A stretch of DNA of 64,000 bases from Enterococcus columbae (GCA_020742395.1 DYWZ01000059.1:51918-115917), one strand, 5' to 3'; positions 23,465-32,970 are shown, counted from the first letter of the stretch. The notes: generated by a model from the sequence alone, not told the origin. Numbers and translations: made by a program.

Positions 23465-24280
23465 TTACTCACCTACTTTAACCACTTCTTGAATTTCATC
23501 ATGAGCATACTCCACGGCAATTTCTCGACCTGGTAATTTAACTTTCACAATTCTTGATAAAAGATTTAACTCAACCACACGCCCTTTACCATCTGGCGTT
23601 TGGACTTCAGCACCAAAATCCGGCATTTCTTTTTTAGCCAATTCATACTCATCGTTTTCGTATTTCAAACAACACATTAAACGACCACATAAACCAGATA
23701 TTTTGGTAGGATTAAGCGATAATCCTTGATCTTTAGCCATTTTAATCGATACAGGCATAAAATCGCCTAAAAAAGTCGAACAACAAAGTGGGCGACCACA
23801 TGGACCAAGTCCTCCTAAAATCTTCGCCTCATCTCTTACTCCGATTTGACGTAGCTCAATCCGTGTTTTGAAAATACTTGCTAAATCCTTAACTAATTCT
23901 CTAAAATCAATTCTACCATCAGCAGTAAAATAAAAAATCATTTTGCTTCGATCAAAAGTATATTCAACCTGAACCAATTTCATCTCCAATTGGTGCGCAA
24001 TAATCTTCTTTTTAGCAATATCAAAAGCAGCATTAGCATCTGCTTCATTCTTCATTGCTTGTTTTAAATCATCTGGACTCGCTAAAGAAATAATTGGTTT
24101 AATTTCTTCTGGTAAATCAGCTTCATCCATTTCTCGATTGGCTAAAACTACCGTAGCTAGACAAGTAGCTTGTTGTGATTCTACCAATACTTTATCTTGA
24201 TATTTATATTGCGTGTTCCCAGGAGAGAAATAATAGATATGACCGGCTTTTTTATAACGTACACCTACTACTTGAACCAT
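23465..24280 (-). CDS. ricT: RicT/PSP1 family protein (Y-complex, RNase Y specificity factor)
   Basis: A 271-residue PSP1 C-terminal-domain protein. The cysteine cluster (GPCGRPLCCSTFL near 167 and GLCGRLMCCLKYE near 203) binds iron-sulfur in the RicA-RicF-RicT complex that directs RNase Y cleavage and affects phosphorelay, competence and biofilm genes. ATG 24280 (MVQVVGVRYK) follows AAGGAAG; the open frame upstream overlaps holB and is discounted. It lies between holB and yabA as in B. subtilis. Confidence 0.93.
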   Translation of the reverse strand: MVQVVGVRYKKAGHIYYFSPGNTQYKYQDKVLVESQQATCLATVVLANREMDEADLPEEIKPIISLASPDDLKQAMKNEADANAAFDIAKKKIIAHQLEMKLVQVEYTFDRSKMIFYFTADGRIDFRELVKDLASIFKTRIELRQIGVRDEAKILGGLGPCGRPLCCSTFLGDFMPVSIKMAKDQGLSLNPTKISGLCGRLMCCLKYENDEYELAKKEMPDFGAEVQTPDGKGRVVELNLLSRIVKVKLPGREIAVEYAHDEIQEVVKVGE

Positions 24281-24306
24281 TATGTTCTTCCTTTCCACGA
24301 AACGTA

Positions 24307-25227
24307 TCATTGTTTTTTCAGAAGATGTAATACTAGCTGTTCGGCAACTGCTTGAAAAGCAACATTCGCTTGTAATTTCCTCTGTGCTTGTAAAATTGCT
24401 TGCAAAGCCTCATTAGCTGCTTGAACTTGCTGGGGATGATTGAATTGCTCTTGCAAATATTCACGATAATAAAAAGTTAGCATATCTAGCAATTGTAATT
24501 GTTGTGATTTTTCTTTTGCTAATGCCACTAAACGTCGTTGAACAAAAACAAAGGCCATAAAATCATCGTTTTTCAAGTAACCAAACCACTTATTTATTTC
24601 TTCCTTAGCATCATTAAACCATTCATTCTGCGATATTTCAACTGCTTTATCATAACTATTTGTCATAAATGTCAAAAGTTTAGCCATCTGAGGATAAATA
24701 TTAGCCTGTAATAATTTTGCATAGAGCTCTTGAGTAGAAATCGGAGGAAAATGAACAATTTGACACCGCGATTGGATAGTCGGTAAAATGGCACCTAACG
24801 TTTGCGTTTCTAAAATCATCAACACTTCACCGGATGGTTCTTCTAAAAACTTTAACAAACTATTAGCAGCCTGGATATTCATTTTATCAGCTTGTGATAG
24901 AATAAAAATTTGCCGACCACTTTCAAAACCTCTTTTAGCAAATTCCGCCTGTAATTGTCGAATTTGGTCTACACGAATTGTTTGCCCATCTGGTTGAATG
25001 ACATGGACATTTGGATGTTCATTTTGAGTAATTCTTTGGCAATTAATACATTGATTACAAGGCTTGCCTTCGTTTAAATCTGTGCAAAATAAACGTTTAG
25101 CCAGCCATAAACTCACTTGATGTTTTCCTGTTCCTTTTGCCCCTTCAAAAAGATAAGCATGTGCCAAACGGCCATGCTCAATACTTTTTTCGAATAGCAA
25201 AAGGAGTGGATGGGCAAATTGCATCAT
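24307..25227 (-). CDS. holB: DNA polymerase III delta' subunit
   Basis: A 306-residue clamp-loader subunit of the AAA+ fold. It has a Walker A-like GAKGTGKH (about 27-34), a four-cysteine zinc module (about 50-64: CTDL then PCNQCINC), SLLKFLEEPS, and an SRC motif (IQSRCQIV), with a helical C-terminal collar domain. It works with DnaX and HolA to load the beta clamp. The gene is 33 bases after darA and 27 bases before the ricT start. Confidence 0.93.
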   Translation of the reverse strand: MMQFAHPLLLLFEKSIEHGRLAHAYLFEGAKGTGKHQVSLWLAKRLFCTDLNEGKPCNQCINCQRITQNEHPNVHVIQPDGQTIRVDQIRQLQAEFAKRGFESGRQIFILSQADKMNIQAANSLLKFLEEPSGEVLMILETQTLGAILPTIQSRCQIVHFPPISTQELYAKLLQANIYPQMAKLLTFMTNSYDKAVEISQNEWFNDAKEEINKWFGYLKNDDFMAFVFVQRRLVALAKEKSQQLQLLDMLTFYYREYLQEQFNHPQQVQAANEALQAILQAQRKLQANVAFQAVAEQLVLHLLKKQ

Positions 25228-25260
25228 AACCGCACTCCTTTGCTTTTATCGATGATTTAA

Positions 25261-25590
25261 TTAAAAATGATGAAATCCTTCAACTGGTAAAACAAATACT
25301 GTAGCGCCTCCTACTTCAACTTCAACAGGATAAGGCATTTGCGTTTCAATTGATAAATCTAATGACATTGGTGAAGTCATATATTGTTTACGAGATTGAC
25401 ATGTCTTCTTGATTAATTCCAAAGCTTCATCTACCCGTTCATCTTCAATACCAATAATGAACGTAGAGTTTCCAGCTTTTAAAAAACCACCAGTTGTTGA
25501 TAGTTTAGTAGCACGGATATTAGCATCGATAAATTCATTAGCTAAACGATTACTATCTTTATCTTGTACAATTGCTAAAATTAATTTCAT
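25261..25590 (-). CDS. darA: Cyclic-di-AMP receptor (PstA/DarA family)
   Basis: A 109-residue P-II-like trimeric protein that binds c-di-AMP. Conserved family elements are MKLILAIVQDKDSNRL at the start, TKLSTTGGFLKAGNST (ligand loop, about 28-43), GIEDE, and the C-terminal GGATVFVLPVEGFHHF. I start at ATG 25590 (seven bases from AGGTG); a GTG one codon earlier overlaps the tmk stop. Its downstream target is unknown. It sits between tmk and holB, the conserved location. Confidence 0.94.
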   Translation of the reverse strand: MKLILAIVQDKDSNRLANEFIDANIRATKLSTTGGFLKAGNSTFIIGIEDERVDEALELIKKTCQSRKQYMTSPMSLDLSIETQMPYPVEVEVGGATVFVLPVEGFHHF

Positions 25591-25592
25591 CA

Positions 25593-26243
25593 CTATTCAC
25601 CTCGTTTAAAATATTTAGGGTTTGCTTCGACTATTGCTGAAAAACTAGAATCCACTACTTCTTGTAAGCTAGCTTTAGCATCAATGCGATGAATACGAGC
25701 AGGATTTTCCTCAGCCAATTTCAAATATGCATGACGTACTCGCTGATGGAATTCCAATCCTTCTAAATCTAAACGATCAATTTCTTGAGTACGGCTACGG
25801 TGAATTCTACGCAAACCTGTGTCAGAATCTACATCTAAATAAAGCGTAAAATCCGGAGTTAATCCTTCAGTTGCAAACTCATTAATCTGCGCAATTTCTT
25901 TCATACCAATCCGGCGACCAGCTCCCTGATAAGTCAAAGAACTATCTACAAAACGATCGCAAATCACAATTTTACCGGCGTTTAAAGCAGGTAAAATCAC
26001 TTCAACTAAATGTTGGCGACGAGCAGCTGCATACAATAAAGCTTCTGTCCGTTCGTCCATTTGTTGATGTTCAGGATTTAAAATGATTTGACGAATTTTC
26101 TCAGCAATCATTACTCCTCCTGGCTCACGCGTTTTTACAATTTCTGAGTTAGCAATCATCTGTAGTCTTGGATACAACTCATTTAGTACAGTTGTCTTGC
26201 CCGCTCCGTCTGGTCCTTCAATAGTAATAAATAATCCGTTCAC
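25593..26243 (-). CDS. tmk: Thymidylate kinase
   Basis: A 216-residue enzyme that phosphorylates dTMP to dTDP. The P-loop is EGPDGAGKTT (about 9-18), the DR(Y/F) motif is CDRFVDSSLTYQGAGR (about 91-106), and the lid (RSRTQEIDRLD) is arginine-rich as in type II bacterial enzymes. The best start is the GTG at 26243, eight bases after GGAGG; the TTG five codons earlier lies within the ribosome binding site. It is followed with a one-base junction by darA. Confidence 0.95.
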   Translation of the reverse strand: MNGLFITIEGPDGAGKTTVLNELYPRLQMIANSEIVKTREPGGVMIAEKIRQIILNPEHQQMDERTEALLYAAARRQHLVEVILPALNAGKIVICDRFVDSSLTYQGAGRRIGMKEIAQINEFATEGLTPDFTLYLDVDSDTGLRRIHRSRTQEIDRLDLEGLEFHQRVRHAYLKLAEENPARIHRIDAKASLQEVVDSSFSAIVEANPKYFKRGE

Positions 26244-26279
26244 GCTTTTTTCCTCCAATATTTGCTACCTAGCAAAAAG

Positions 26280-26876
26280 TTATAACTCTCGACGGCCTTC
26301 AACAGCTTTTAATAAAGTAACCTCATCTGCATATTCAATATCACTACCTACCGATAATCCATGTGCTAAACGAGTCACCTTAATCCCTGCTGGTTTAATC
26401 AGTCTTGATAAGTACATCGCAGTTGCTTCACCTTCTGTTGTTGCATTTGTCGCAATAATTACTTCTTTAATACGCTCATCATGTAAACGAGCAAGTAAAG
26501 ATGGAATCTGAATATCTTCAGGACCTGTACCTTCCATTGGCGACAACACCCCATGTAAAACATGGTATAAACCACGATATTCGCGCATTTTCTCCATTGC
26601 CATCACATCTTTAGGCTCTTCAACAACTAGAATCGTGCTAACATCACGACTCTTGTCTGAACAAATTTCACAAGGATCCTCTTCAGTAATATTGCCACAT
26701 ACACTGCAAAAACTTAAATCACGCTTTACACTTAATAAAGATTTGGCAAACTCATTGACCATCTCTTCTTTCATATCAATTGTATGAAAGGCTAAACGAG
26801 TAGCTGTTTTCTGACCAATCCCGGGTAAATTCATATAACTAGCAATTAATCTTGCTATCGGTTCAGGATATTGCAT
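26280..26876 (-). CDS. recR: Recombination protein RecR
   Basis: A 198-residue RecFOR pathway protein that forms a ring clamp on DNA. It has the N-terminal helix-hairpin-helix ([16 protein letters not shown], about 16-31), the four-cysteine zinc finger (CSVC near 58 and CEIC near 70), the Toprim domain ([12 protein letters not shown], about 82) and the Walker B-like C-terminal segment. It is located between ybaB and tmk, as usual. Confidence 0.96.
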   Translation of the reverse strand: MQYPEPIARLIASYMNLPGIGQKTATRLAFHTIDMKEEMVNEFAKSLLSVKRDLSFCSVCGNITEEDPCEICSDKSRDVSTILVVEEPKDVMAMEKMREYRGLYHVLHGVLSPMEGTGPEDIQIPSLLARLHDERIKEVIIATNATTEGEATAMYLSRLIKPAGIKVTRLAHGLSVGSDIEYADEVTLLKAVEGRREL

Positions 26877-26900
26877 AAAACCACTCCCTTAATGTCTCAA

Positions 26901-27215
26901 TTAAAATCCTGGCAAACCTTTAGTATACTTACTCATTGATGACTCATGTGCCTTTTCAACTTTCTCTAAAGCATTATTAACAGCCATCATCACTAAATCT
27001 TGTAACATTTCTGGATCTTCTGGATCTATCACAGCAGGATCAACTACTAAATCCTTCACCTTACGATCCCCAGTTAACGTTGCTTTCACATAACCATTAG
27101 TTGATTCACCAACAAAAGTCTGCTGATTCAACGCATCCTGCGCCTCCATCATCTCTTTTTGCATCTTCTTCACTTGTTTTAACATACCTTGCATGTTTCC
27201 CATTCCACGCATCAT
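26901..27215 (-). CDS. YbaB/EbfC family nucleoid-associated protein
   Basis: A 104-residue small DNA-binding protein of the YbaB/EbfC family (YaaK in B. subtilis). The Met-Gly-rich N-terminus MMRGMGNMQGMLKQVKKMQ precedes the alpha-helical dimerisation region and the conserved VVDPAVIDPEDPEML segment. The start is ATG 27215, six bases after GGAGTGG. It is normally a few bases from dnaX; here nearly 400 bp of palindromic repeats separate them, ending next to this ribosome binding site. Confidence 0.92.
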   Translation of the reverse strand: MMRGMGNMQGMLKQVKKMQKEMMEAQDALNQQTFVGESTNGYVKATLTGDRKVKDLVVDPAVIDPEDPEMLQDLVMMAVNNALEKVEKAHESSMSKYTKGLPGF

Positions 27216-27234
27216 AAAAATCCACTCCAATTCT

Positions 27235-27621
27235 AAAAGGCTATGAGGCAAGTGTTTAGGTTTGAGCAATAAGACGATTCAGGCGACAAAAGTGCTCTGC
27301 TTTTAACACTTTTTCGACTGAAGGATTATTGCCGAAAACCTACTTGACTCATGCTGATTACATAAAGGCTATCAAGCGAGCGGTTTGCTATGAGTAAATA
27401 AGTCTAACTAGACCAAAAAGTGCTTTATTTTCAACACTTTTTGGGATAGTTACTTATTTACCGAATAGCAGCTCGATTGATGCTGATTACTAAAAGGCTA
27501 TGAGGCAAGTGTTTAGGTTTGAGCAATAAGACGATTCAGGCGACAAAAGTGCTCTGTTTTTAACACTTTGACCGCAACTTAGCTTATTGCCTAAACTAGC
27601 TTGACTCAGCCTAATTATCTT
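27235..27621. repeat. Cluster A: three tandem ~128-bp palindromic repeat units
   Basis: Three units begin with (A)AAGGCTAT at about 27236, 27364 and 27493, a period of 128-129 bases. Each unit is an imperfect long hairpin. Outer arms carry CAATAAG or TAAATAAG and their complements, and the inner core AAAAGTG...CACTTTTT is shared; units end GCTGATTA. Units 1 and 3 share their first 80 bases almost exactly but diverge after the loop, while still able to fold. The cluster fills the whole gap from the dnaX stop codon to the ybaB ribosome binding site, so it would be part of the dnaX-ybaB transcript. Confidence 0.9.
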
Positions 27622-29479
27622 CAATAATTGCTAAATCGCCAAATAACTCTTGGGCTTTTTGGACCACTTCATTTTCTAAGTGAGCTGCTTGATCTTCTTC
27701 ACTAGCCAATAAGGCATCCATATATCCAGAATCTTGCGTTAACACTGGAACTTCCATTGGCATTTGACTGGCTTGCTCTTGACTAGCTTCAGTAGATACC
27801 GCTGAAGATTCAACATTATTTGGCTGTTGCGTTTGTGATTTACGCATTTGAATAAATTCTCGACGTAATTCTGGCCAATTTTCTTCCGGAATAAAGACCA
27901 ATTTTGGTGCATAATTTTTGATAATTAAACTCAGATAATTTTGAATATCTGTTATCAATTCTTGATCGTTAGCCGCCTTTTGGCACAGAATTTCATAACC
28001 AAAAGCAATCACTACTCCATTAGGAGAAGCTGCTTGCACCTTTGAAGCTCCCAATAAAGCACGTTGCGTTACTTTTAAATGTTGCAATAATTCTGGCCAA
28101 GCCTGATGTACCTGGTCTAAATCTTGTCGCGTTGCCGCTGATAAGACTTCAAACACTTGCGTTTTCGGCAAGCGATATTGAACATTACTTGAATGATTAT
28201 TCGATTGACGTCTCGTTTTTTCTTGAGTACTTGTTTGTATTGACTGCTTAGCAACATTTTGTTTTAATTCAGCCAGTTCTTTTCGTAATTGCTGAATTTC
28301 TTGTTGTAAACTTTGAACTTGCTCAGAATCAATTTTCAAATCAGCTTCACTAACTGTCGAATGTTCTGAATTAGATAATAACGTTTTGCTAGGTGTCGAT
28401 GCACAACTAGCTAACTGAACAATCGCCACTTCCAAGTAAATCGTTGGATTGGTCGTAAAACGTAAATCTTGTTGCGTTTTATTTAAAATTTCCATCCATT
28501 GATATAATACTGTTTCAGAAACTTGCTGGCTAAATGCATAAAAAGCTTCTGTATAATTAGTGGCTTGTTGCGCTAGATACTCAGGCGCTTGTTTTTGAAT
28601 TAGTATATCTCGACAATAAACTAATAGATTTTCAATTAAGCGCTTGGCTTCTTTTCCAGAATACAGCAATTCACGTATCTTTTCTAGAGCCTGTGTTGTT
28701 TGATGAGAAAAGCAATCTTGCAATAACTGATCCATTGTCTCATTTGATAAACTACCAGTTACTGCCATCGCTGTTTGCAGGTCAACTGTTTGCTCACTAA
28801 AAGCAATCGCTTGATCTAAAATACTCAAAGCATCACGCATACCGCCTTCAGCACAACGCGCAATCAATTCTAGAGCAGGCATTTCATACGCATACTGTTC
28901 TTGATCTAGAATATGTGCTAAATGTGTAATGATTGCCGAAGGTTGAATTCGTTTAAAATCAAAACGCTGTGTTCTAGAAATAATGGTAGCTGGTATTTGG
29001 TGCGCTTCAGTTGTCGCCAAAATAAAGATAACATTTTTTTTGGGTTCTTCTAATGTTTTTAATAAAGCATTGAATGCTCCTGTGGACAACATATGCACTT
29101 CATCAATGATATAAACTTTATAAGTCGCTTGTGTCGGCGCATAATTTGCCCGATCACGAATCAAACGAACTTCATCTACCCCATTATTACTAGCCGCGTC
29201 CATCTCAATCACATCATCTTGCCGACCTTCTGTAATTGACTTACACATTTCACATTCATTACATGGTTCACCATCTACTTGATGTGGACAGTTTACCGCT
29301 TTGGCAAAAATTTTGGCCGCACTCGTCTTTCCTGTTCCCCTTGGACCAGTAAATAGATATGCATGAGAAATTTGTTCTTGTTTAATCGCATTTTTTAACG
29401 TTTGGGTAATTGCTTGTTGACCTACAATATCTTCAAAACGTTGTGATCGCCAAACACGATAAAGGGCTTGATAACTCAT
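27611..29479 (-). CDS. dnaX: DNA polymerase III gamma/tau subunit
   Basis: A 622-residue clamp-loader ATPase. The Walker A motif is GPRGTGKTSAAK (about 44-55), the zinc cysteines are CPHQ, CNECEMC (about 63-79), DEVHML is the Walker B, and SRTQRF the sensor/arginine finger region. A coiled coil (about 385-410) and a tau-specific C-terminal domain follow. The start ATG 29479 is nine bases after GGAG; TTG one codon earlier is possible. No frameshift site for a short gamma form is apparent in the linker region. It heads the replication cluster; its stop codon abuts repeat cluster A. Confidence 0.95.
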   Translation of the reverse strand: MSYQALYRVWRSQRFEDIVGQQAITQTLKNAIKQEQISHAYLFTGPRGTGKTSAAKIFAKAVNCPHQVDGEPCNECEMCKSITEGRQDDVIEMDAASNNGVDEVRLIRDRANYAPTQATYKVYIIDEVHMLSTGAFNALLKTLEEPKKNVIFILATTEAHQIPATIISRTQRFDFKRIQPSAIITHLAHILDQEQYAYEMPALELIARCAEGGMRDALSILDQAIAFSEQTVDLQTAMAVTGSLSNETMDQLLQDCFSHQTTQALEKIRELLYSGKEAKRLIENLLVYCRDILIQKQAPEYLAQQATNYTEAFYAFSQQVSETVLYQWMEILNKTQQDLRFTTNPTIYLEVAIVQLASCASTPSKTLLSNSEHSTVSEADLKIDSEQVQSLQQEIQQLRKELAELKQNVAKQSIQTSTQEKTRRQSNNHSSNVQYRLPKTQVFEVLSAATRQDLDQVHQAWPELLQHLKVTQRALLGASKVQAASPNGVVIAFGYEILCQKAANDQELITDIQNYLSLIIKNYAPKLVFIPEENWPELRREFIQMRKSQTQQPNNVESSAVSTEASQEQASQMPMEVPVLTQDSGYMDALLASEEDQAAHLENEVVQKAQELFGDLAIIEDN

Positions 29480-29706
29480 CAAACTTTTCTCCTTCCAAAA
29501 ATTTCGCTATTTCTTATTATACAAATTTTTGAACTAAAATACTAGACTTACAAATCATCTGATGTAAAAAGCTTAAGAAAAATATCGATTGATAGACTCC
29601 TTTATAGTTTAGCTAAAAAATAAAATCCATCTTTTGACGGATAAAAGTTGCTGTCATTTTTATGGTATAATGATTGTAACAAATTATCCGCTAAGGAGGT
29701 CTTTTT

Positions 29707-30915
29707 ATGGGAATTATTAAAGCAGCAACTAGCACAATTGGTGGCACACTAGCAGACCAATGGCTAGATATTATTGAACCTGATCAAATGGATAGCAATA
29801 CCTTAATGACCAAAGGAGTCTTTGTACGTCAAAATAACAAACGTGGTAGCAATACTAAAGGTAGCAGTGATTATATTACAGACGGTTCAGTAATTAGAGT
29901 ATATCCAAATATGATGATGTTATTGGTTGATGGTGGAAAAATTATCGACTATTCAGCAGAAGAAGGCTATTATACCGTAGACAACCAAGCAGCCCCTTCA
30001 TTATTTAATGGTCAACTTCAAGATGTTTTAAACGAAAGCTTCGATCGTTTCAAATTTGGTGGTATTACCCCACAAAAACAAGAAGTTTTCTTCATAAATT
30101 TACAAGAAATCCGTAACATTCGCTTTGGTACCAAACAACCAATCAATTACTTTGATAATTTTTATAATGCAGAGTTATTCTTGCGAGCACATGGGAATTA
30201 CTCGATTCAAATTACTGATCCCATTTTGTTTTATAAAAATGTGGTACCTAAAGGCGCTAGTCGTTTAACTATTGATGAGATTAATGAACAATTCTTAGCT
30301 GAGTTTGTTAGTGCATTACAAACTAGTATCAATCAAATGTCGGTCAATGGCATCAGAATTTCTCATTTAGCCTCTAAAAGTAATGAACTTAGCCAATATA
30401 TGAATCAATCTTTAGACGCCCAATGGAAAAGTTTACGAGGCTTGGAAATCGTCTCTATCGCCTTAGCAAGTATTTCTTATACTGATGATTCACAAAAATT
30501 AATCAATATGCGCAATAAAGGTGCTATGTTAAGCGATCCAACCATTCGCGATAGCTTTGTTCAAGGAAGTATTGCTTCTGGTATTGAAGCTGCTGGCAAT
30601 AATCCAAATGGTGCTGGAAATGCCTTTTTCGGTCTTGGCATGGGGATGCAAGCTAGCGGTGAGTACTTAAGTCAAGCAGCCAAAAATAATCAACAAGCAC
30701 AAGCACCTAATCAAAATATGCAAGTTTGGCATTGTCCTGACTGCAATCAAGAAAATACAGGTAAATTCTGTAGTAACTGTGGAAAAGCAAAACCACAAAC
30801 AACAAATACACTACAAATGAAATGCAGTCATTGCCAACATATCATCCAACTTGATCAAGGCATTCCTAAATTCTGTCCAGAATGCGGACAACCTTTTTTA
30901 GGACAAGCACTATAA
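29707..30915 (+). CDS. ydjI: SPFH-domain protein with C-terminal zinc ribbons (YdjI-like)
   Basis: A 402-residue protein. An N-terminal SPFH/band-7-like (virion core protein) domain occupies about residues 1-285. A glycine/glutamine-rich linker follows (about 290-335), then two zinc ribbons (CPDCNQ...CSNCG near 341-357 and CSHCQH...CPECG near 372-392). B. subtilis YdjI recruits membrane partners YdjG/YdjH to PspA in envelope-stress protection; the same three gene types are adjacent here. The ATG has a strong AAGGAGG. A TGG-TATAAT extended -10 lies near 29660. pspA itself is not present nearby. Confidence 0.88.
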   Translation: MGIIKAATSTIGGTLADQWLDIIEPDQMDSNTLMTKGVFVRQNNKRGSNTKGSSDYITDGSVIRVYPNMMMLLVDGGKIIDYSAEEGYYTVDNQAAPSLFNGQLQDVLNESFDRFKFGGITPQKQEVFFINLQEIRNIRFGTKQPINYFDNFYNAELFLRAHGNYSIQITDPILFYKNVVPKGASRLTIDEINEQFLAEFVSALQTSINQMSVNGIRISHLASKSNELSQYMNQSLDAQWKSLRGLEIVSIALASISYTDDSQKLINMRNKGAMLSDPTIRDSFVQGSIASGIEAAGNNPNGAGNAFFGLGMGMQASGEYLSQAAKNNQQAQAPNQNMQVWHCPDCNQENTGKFCSNCGKAKPQTTNTLQMKCSHCQHIIQLDQGIPKFCPECGQPFLGQAL

Positions 30916-30946
30916 TAAATGCAAATTGATTGAGGGGGAGAAAAGC

Positions 30947-32038
30947 ATGGATGCATTAACACATAAATGTCCAAACTGTGCTGGAGCGCTCACCTTTGAT
31001 CCAAACGATCAAAAATTTCACTGTCCCTATTGTTTGAGCGTTTTTTCTGAACAAGAAGTTTCTGACTTTGAGCAAGCGCAAAACGCTGCTCAACTAAAAG
31101 ATACACCAACCGAAGAAATAGACGAACAAACTGAGAGTCACACAGAGAATGAAGCAAGTTTTGACTTATATTACTGCTCTAGTTGTGGTGCTGAAATTGC
31201 CACTGACGCTACAACCGCAGCAACCGAATGCTACTTTTGTCAAAATCCAGTTATTTTAAAAGGGCGAATTAGTGGCCAATTTTTACCAGAAAAAATTTTA
31301 CCATTTAAGATTGATAAAAAAACAGCCCAAACAAAATTTTTAGATTGGGCTAAAAGCAAATGGTTTGTGCCTAAAGCCTTCTTTAATCAGCAACAAGTCG
31401 AAAATATTAAAGGAGTCTATTTTCCCTATTGGTTAGCTCACGGTAGAGGACGAGCCGAAATAAAAGGTACAGGAACAACTATCAGCGTTTGGCATACAGA
31501 TGATATTGAATATACTGAAACCAAACAATATCAAATCCATCGCAAAGCACATTTTATTTATCAAAATTTAATCGAAAATGCCTTAAGTAAAAATACTCAG
31601 CAAGCGATGGTTGAAGGCGTACAACCTTTTCCTGTTAATGAAGCAATTGATTTTCACTCCCAATATTTAGCCGGCTTTTTTGCCGAAAAGCGCGATATTG
31701 AATTTGAAAATCTTCAAGAAAAAGTTAGGCACAAATTGGTTAATTATGCGCTTGATGATCTAGAAGAAACCATTGCCCCTATGGCTACAATGACTGAAGA
31801 TATTAAAGAAGGTTCCGTTGATGAAATCACCAAAGAATATGTTCTTTTACCTTTATGGTTAGTTACCTATCGTAGTAAACTACAAAAAAATAAAGTCTAT
31901 TATTATGCAATGAATGGTGTCACCGGTAAAGTCAAAGGAATTTTACCATTGGATTATAAAAAACTAGGTCTTTGTTCACTAGGGATAGGAATAATTGTCA
32001 GCATTTTATTAATGATTGGGGGGTATTTCTTTATATGA
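30947..32038 (+). CDS. ydjG: Zinc-ribbon membrane protein (YdjG-like)
   Basis: A 363-residue protein with two zinc ribbons near the N-terminus (CPNCAG...CPYCLS, about 7-27; CSSCGAE...CYFCQN, about 74-98). A long soluble beta-rich middle follows, with one membrane helix at the extreme C-terminus (about 340-362). B. subtilis YdjG has the same layout and anchors YdjI at the membrane together with YdjH. ATG 30947 follows GGGGGAG at six bases; a TTG at 30926 is not credible. The stop overlaps the next start (ATGA). Confidence 0.85.
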   Translation: MDALTHKCPNCAGALTFDPNDQKFHCPYCLSVFSEQEVSDFEQAQNAAQLKDTPTEEIDEQTESHTENEASFDLYYCSSCGAEIATDATTAATECYFCQNPVILKGRISGQFLPEKILPFKIDKKTAQTKFLDWAKSKWFVPKAFFNQQQVENIKGVYFPYWLAHGRGRAEIKGTGTTISVWHTDDIEYTETKQYQIHRKAHFIYQNLIENALSKNTQQAMVEGVQPFPVNEAIDFHSQYLAGFFAEKRDIEFENLQEKVRHKLVNYALDDLEETIAPMATMTEDIKEGSVDEITKEYVLLPLWLVTYRSKLQKNKVYYYAMNGVTGKVKGILPLDYKKLGLCSLGIGIIVSILLMIGGYFFI

Positions 32039-32871
32039 GCAAAAAACAAACCTCTCATTTATTACTATTTATTTTAGGCATATTTATTTGTCTTTTTTTA
32101 CCAAAATCAGTTGTAGCCCAGACAAGTGATTTTGTTGTTGATCCGAATCACCATTTAGATCAACAACAATTTGCTGATTGGCAAGCTACTGCTCAAAACA
32201 TTCAAAAAATCAACCATGCCAAAGTCTTTTTCTTAATTACAGATGAAGCGACTGATGATGTAGAATATTCCGCTCAAAAAGCCCTGTTTAATCGCGTAGG
32301 TAAAAACGGTAATGGTGCGATTGCCTACATTGACTTAACTAATCGGAATTTTACAGTGGTCACTTCAGGAAATATGATTGATTTTCTAACCGATCAACGG
32401 ATTGATAATATCGTTGCAGCAATTAAAGAACCCTTGCATGCTGATGATTATAATCAAGCCGCTCAAGTCTTTTTTGATAAAACCTACGCTTATGTAAAAA
32501 AAGGCATTCCTAGTCATCATTATCGTATTAATAAAGATACCGGCGAAATCACCTACTATAAAAGCTTGACTGGTTTTGAAATTGGTATTTCCTTAATCAT
32601 AGGTGGCATTGTCACGCTAGCTTTCTTTTTAATCGTTAAAGGAAAATACCAACTGTGCTTTGGTAGCGAGTATCACTATGATACACATGAAAACGGAAAA
32701 TTAAGTTTGGAAATTAACGAAACCCGTTTGATCAATAGTTTTATCACCACTAGAGTCATCCCTAAACATAATGATAATAATTCTAATTTTGGCTCTGGTT
32801 CTGGCGGAAGCAGCTTTGGCAGTGGTAATGGTGGTGGCAATTACGGTGGTGGCGGTAGTCATTCATTTTAA
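32035..32871 (+). CDS. ydjH: TPM-domain membrane protein with Gly-rich tail (YdjH-like)
   Basis: A 278-residue protein with a signal peptide or N-terminal anchor (about 6-27), an extracytoplasmic TPM (YgcG) domain of about 110 residues (VDPNHHLDQQQFADW to KTYAYVKKG), and one membrane helix (about 183-207). A cytoplasmic segment then ends in a Gly/Ser-rich tail finishing GGGGSHSF, as in YgcG-type proteins. It is translationally coupled to ydjG by a 4-base overlap. In Bacillus, YdjG and YdjH form the membrane part of the PspA-YdjGHI system. A strong terminator follows. Confidence 0.87.
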   Translation: MSKKQTSHLLLFILGIFICLFLPKSVVAQTSDFVVDPNHHLDQQQFADWQATAQNIQKINHAKVFFLITDEATDDVEYSAQKALFNRVGKNGNGAIAYIDLTNRNFTVVTSGNMIDFLTDQRIDNIVAAIKEPLHADDYNQAAQVFFDKTYAYVKKGIPSHHYRINKDTGEITYYKSLTGFEIGISLIIGGIVTLAFFLIVKGKYQLCFGSEYHYDTHENGKLSLEINETRLINSFITTRVIPKHNDNNSNFGSGSGGSSFGSGNGGGNYGGGGSHSF

Positions 32872-32874
32872 CTT

Positions 32875-32922
32875 GAACTATCAATGATGCGAGATCCCTT
32901 GCAGCATTGATAGTTCTTTTTT
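32875..32922 (+). terminator. Terminator of the ydjIGH operon
   Basis: The 12-base stem GAACTATCAATG / CATTGATAGTTC extended by TGC/GCA, followed by TTTTTT. Confidence 0.9.
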
Positions 32923-32942
32923 GACTAATTTTCAGAAAATAA

Positions 32943-32970
32943 TGACATTTACTGAAAAGCATGCTATACT
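32943..32970 (+). promoter_or_regulatory. Probable promoter of ilvE (long leader)
   Basis: TGACAT (32943-32948), 16 bases, TATACT (32965-32970). It is the only reasonable promoter found between the ydjIGH terminator and ilvE, and would give a leader of about 530 nt containing repeat cluster B. Confidence 0.5.

Noticed and set aside
27235..27621. CRISPR array
   Set aside because: The units are regular and tandem, but each is about 128 bases, palindromic over its whole length and without unique spacers. No cas genes are nearby.
29034..29041. Programmed frameshift site in dnaX (run of eight A on the coding strand)
   Set aside because: It is inside the ATPase domain (EEPKKNVIF), far upstream of where a gamma product would end, and no stop or stimulatory hairpin follows.
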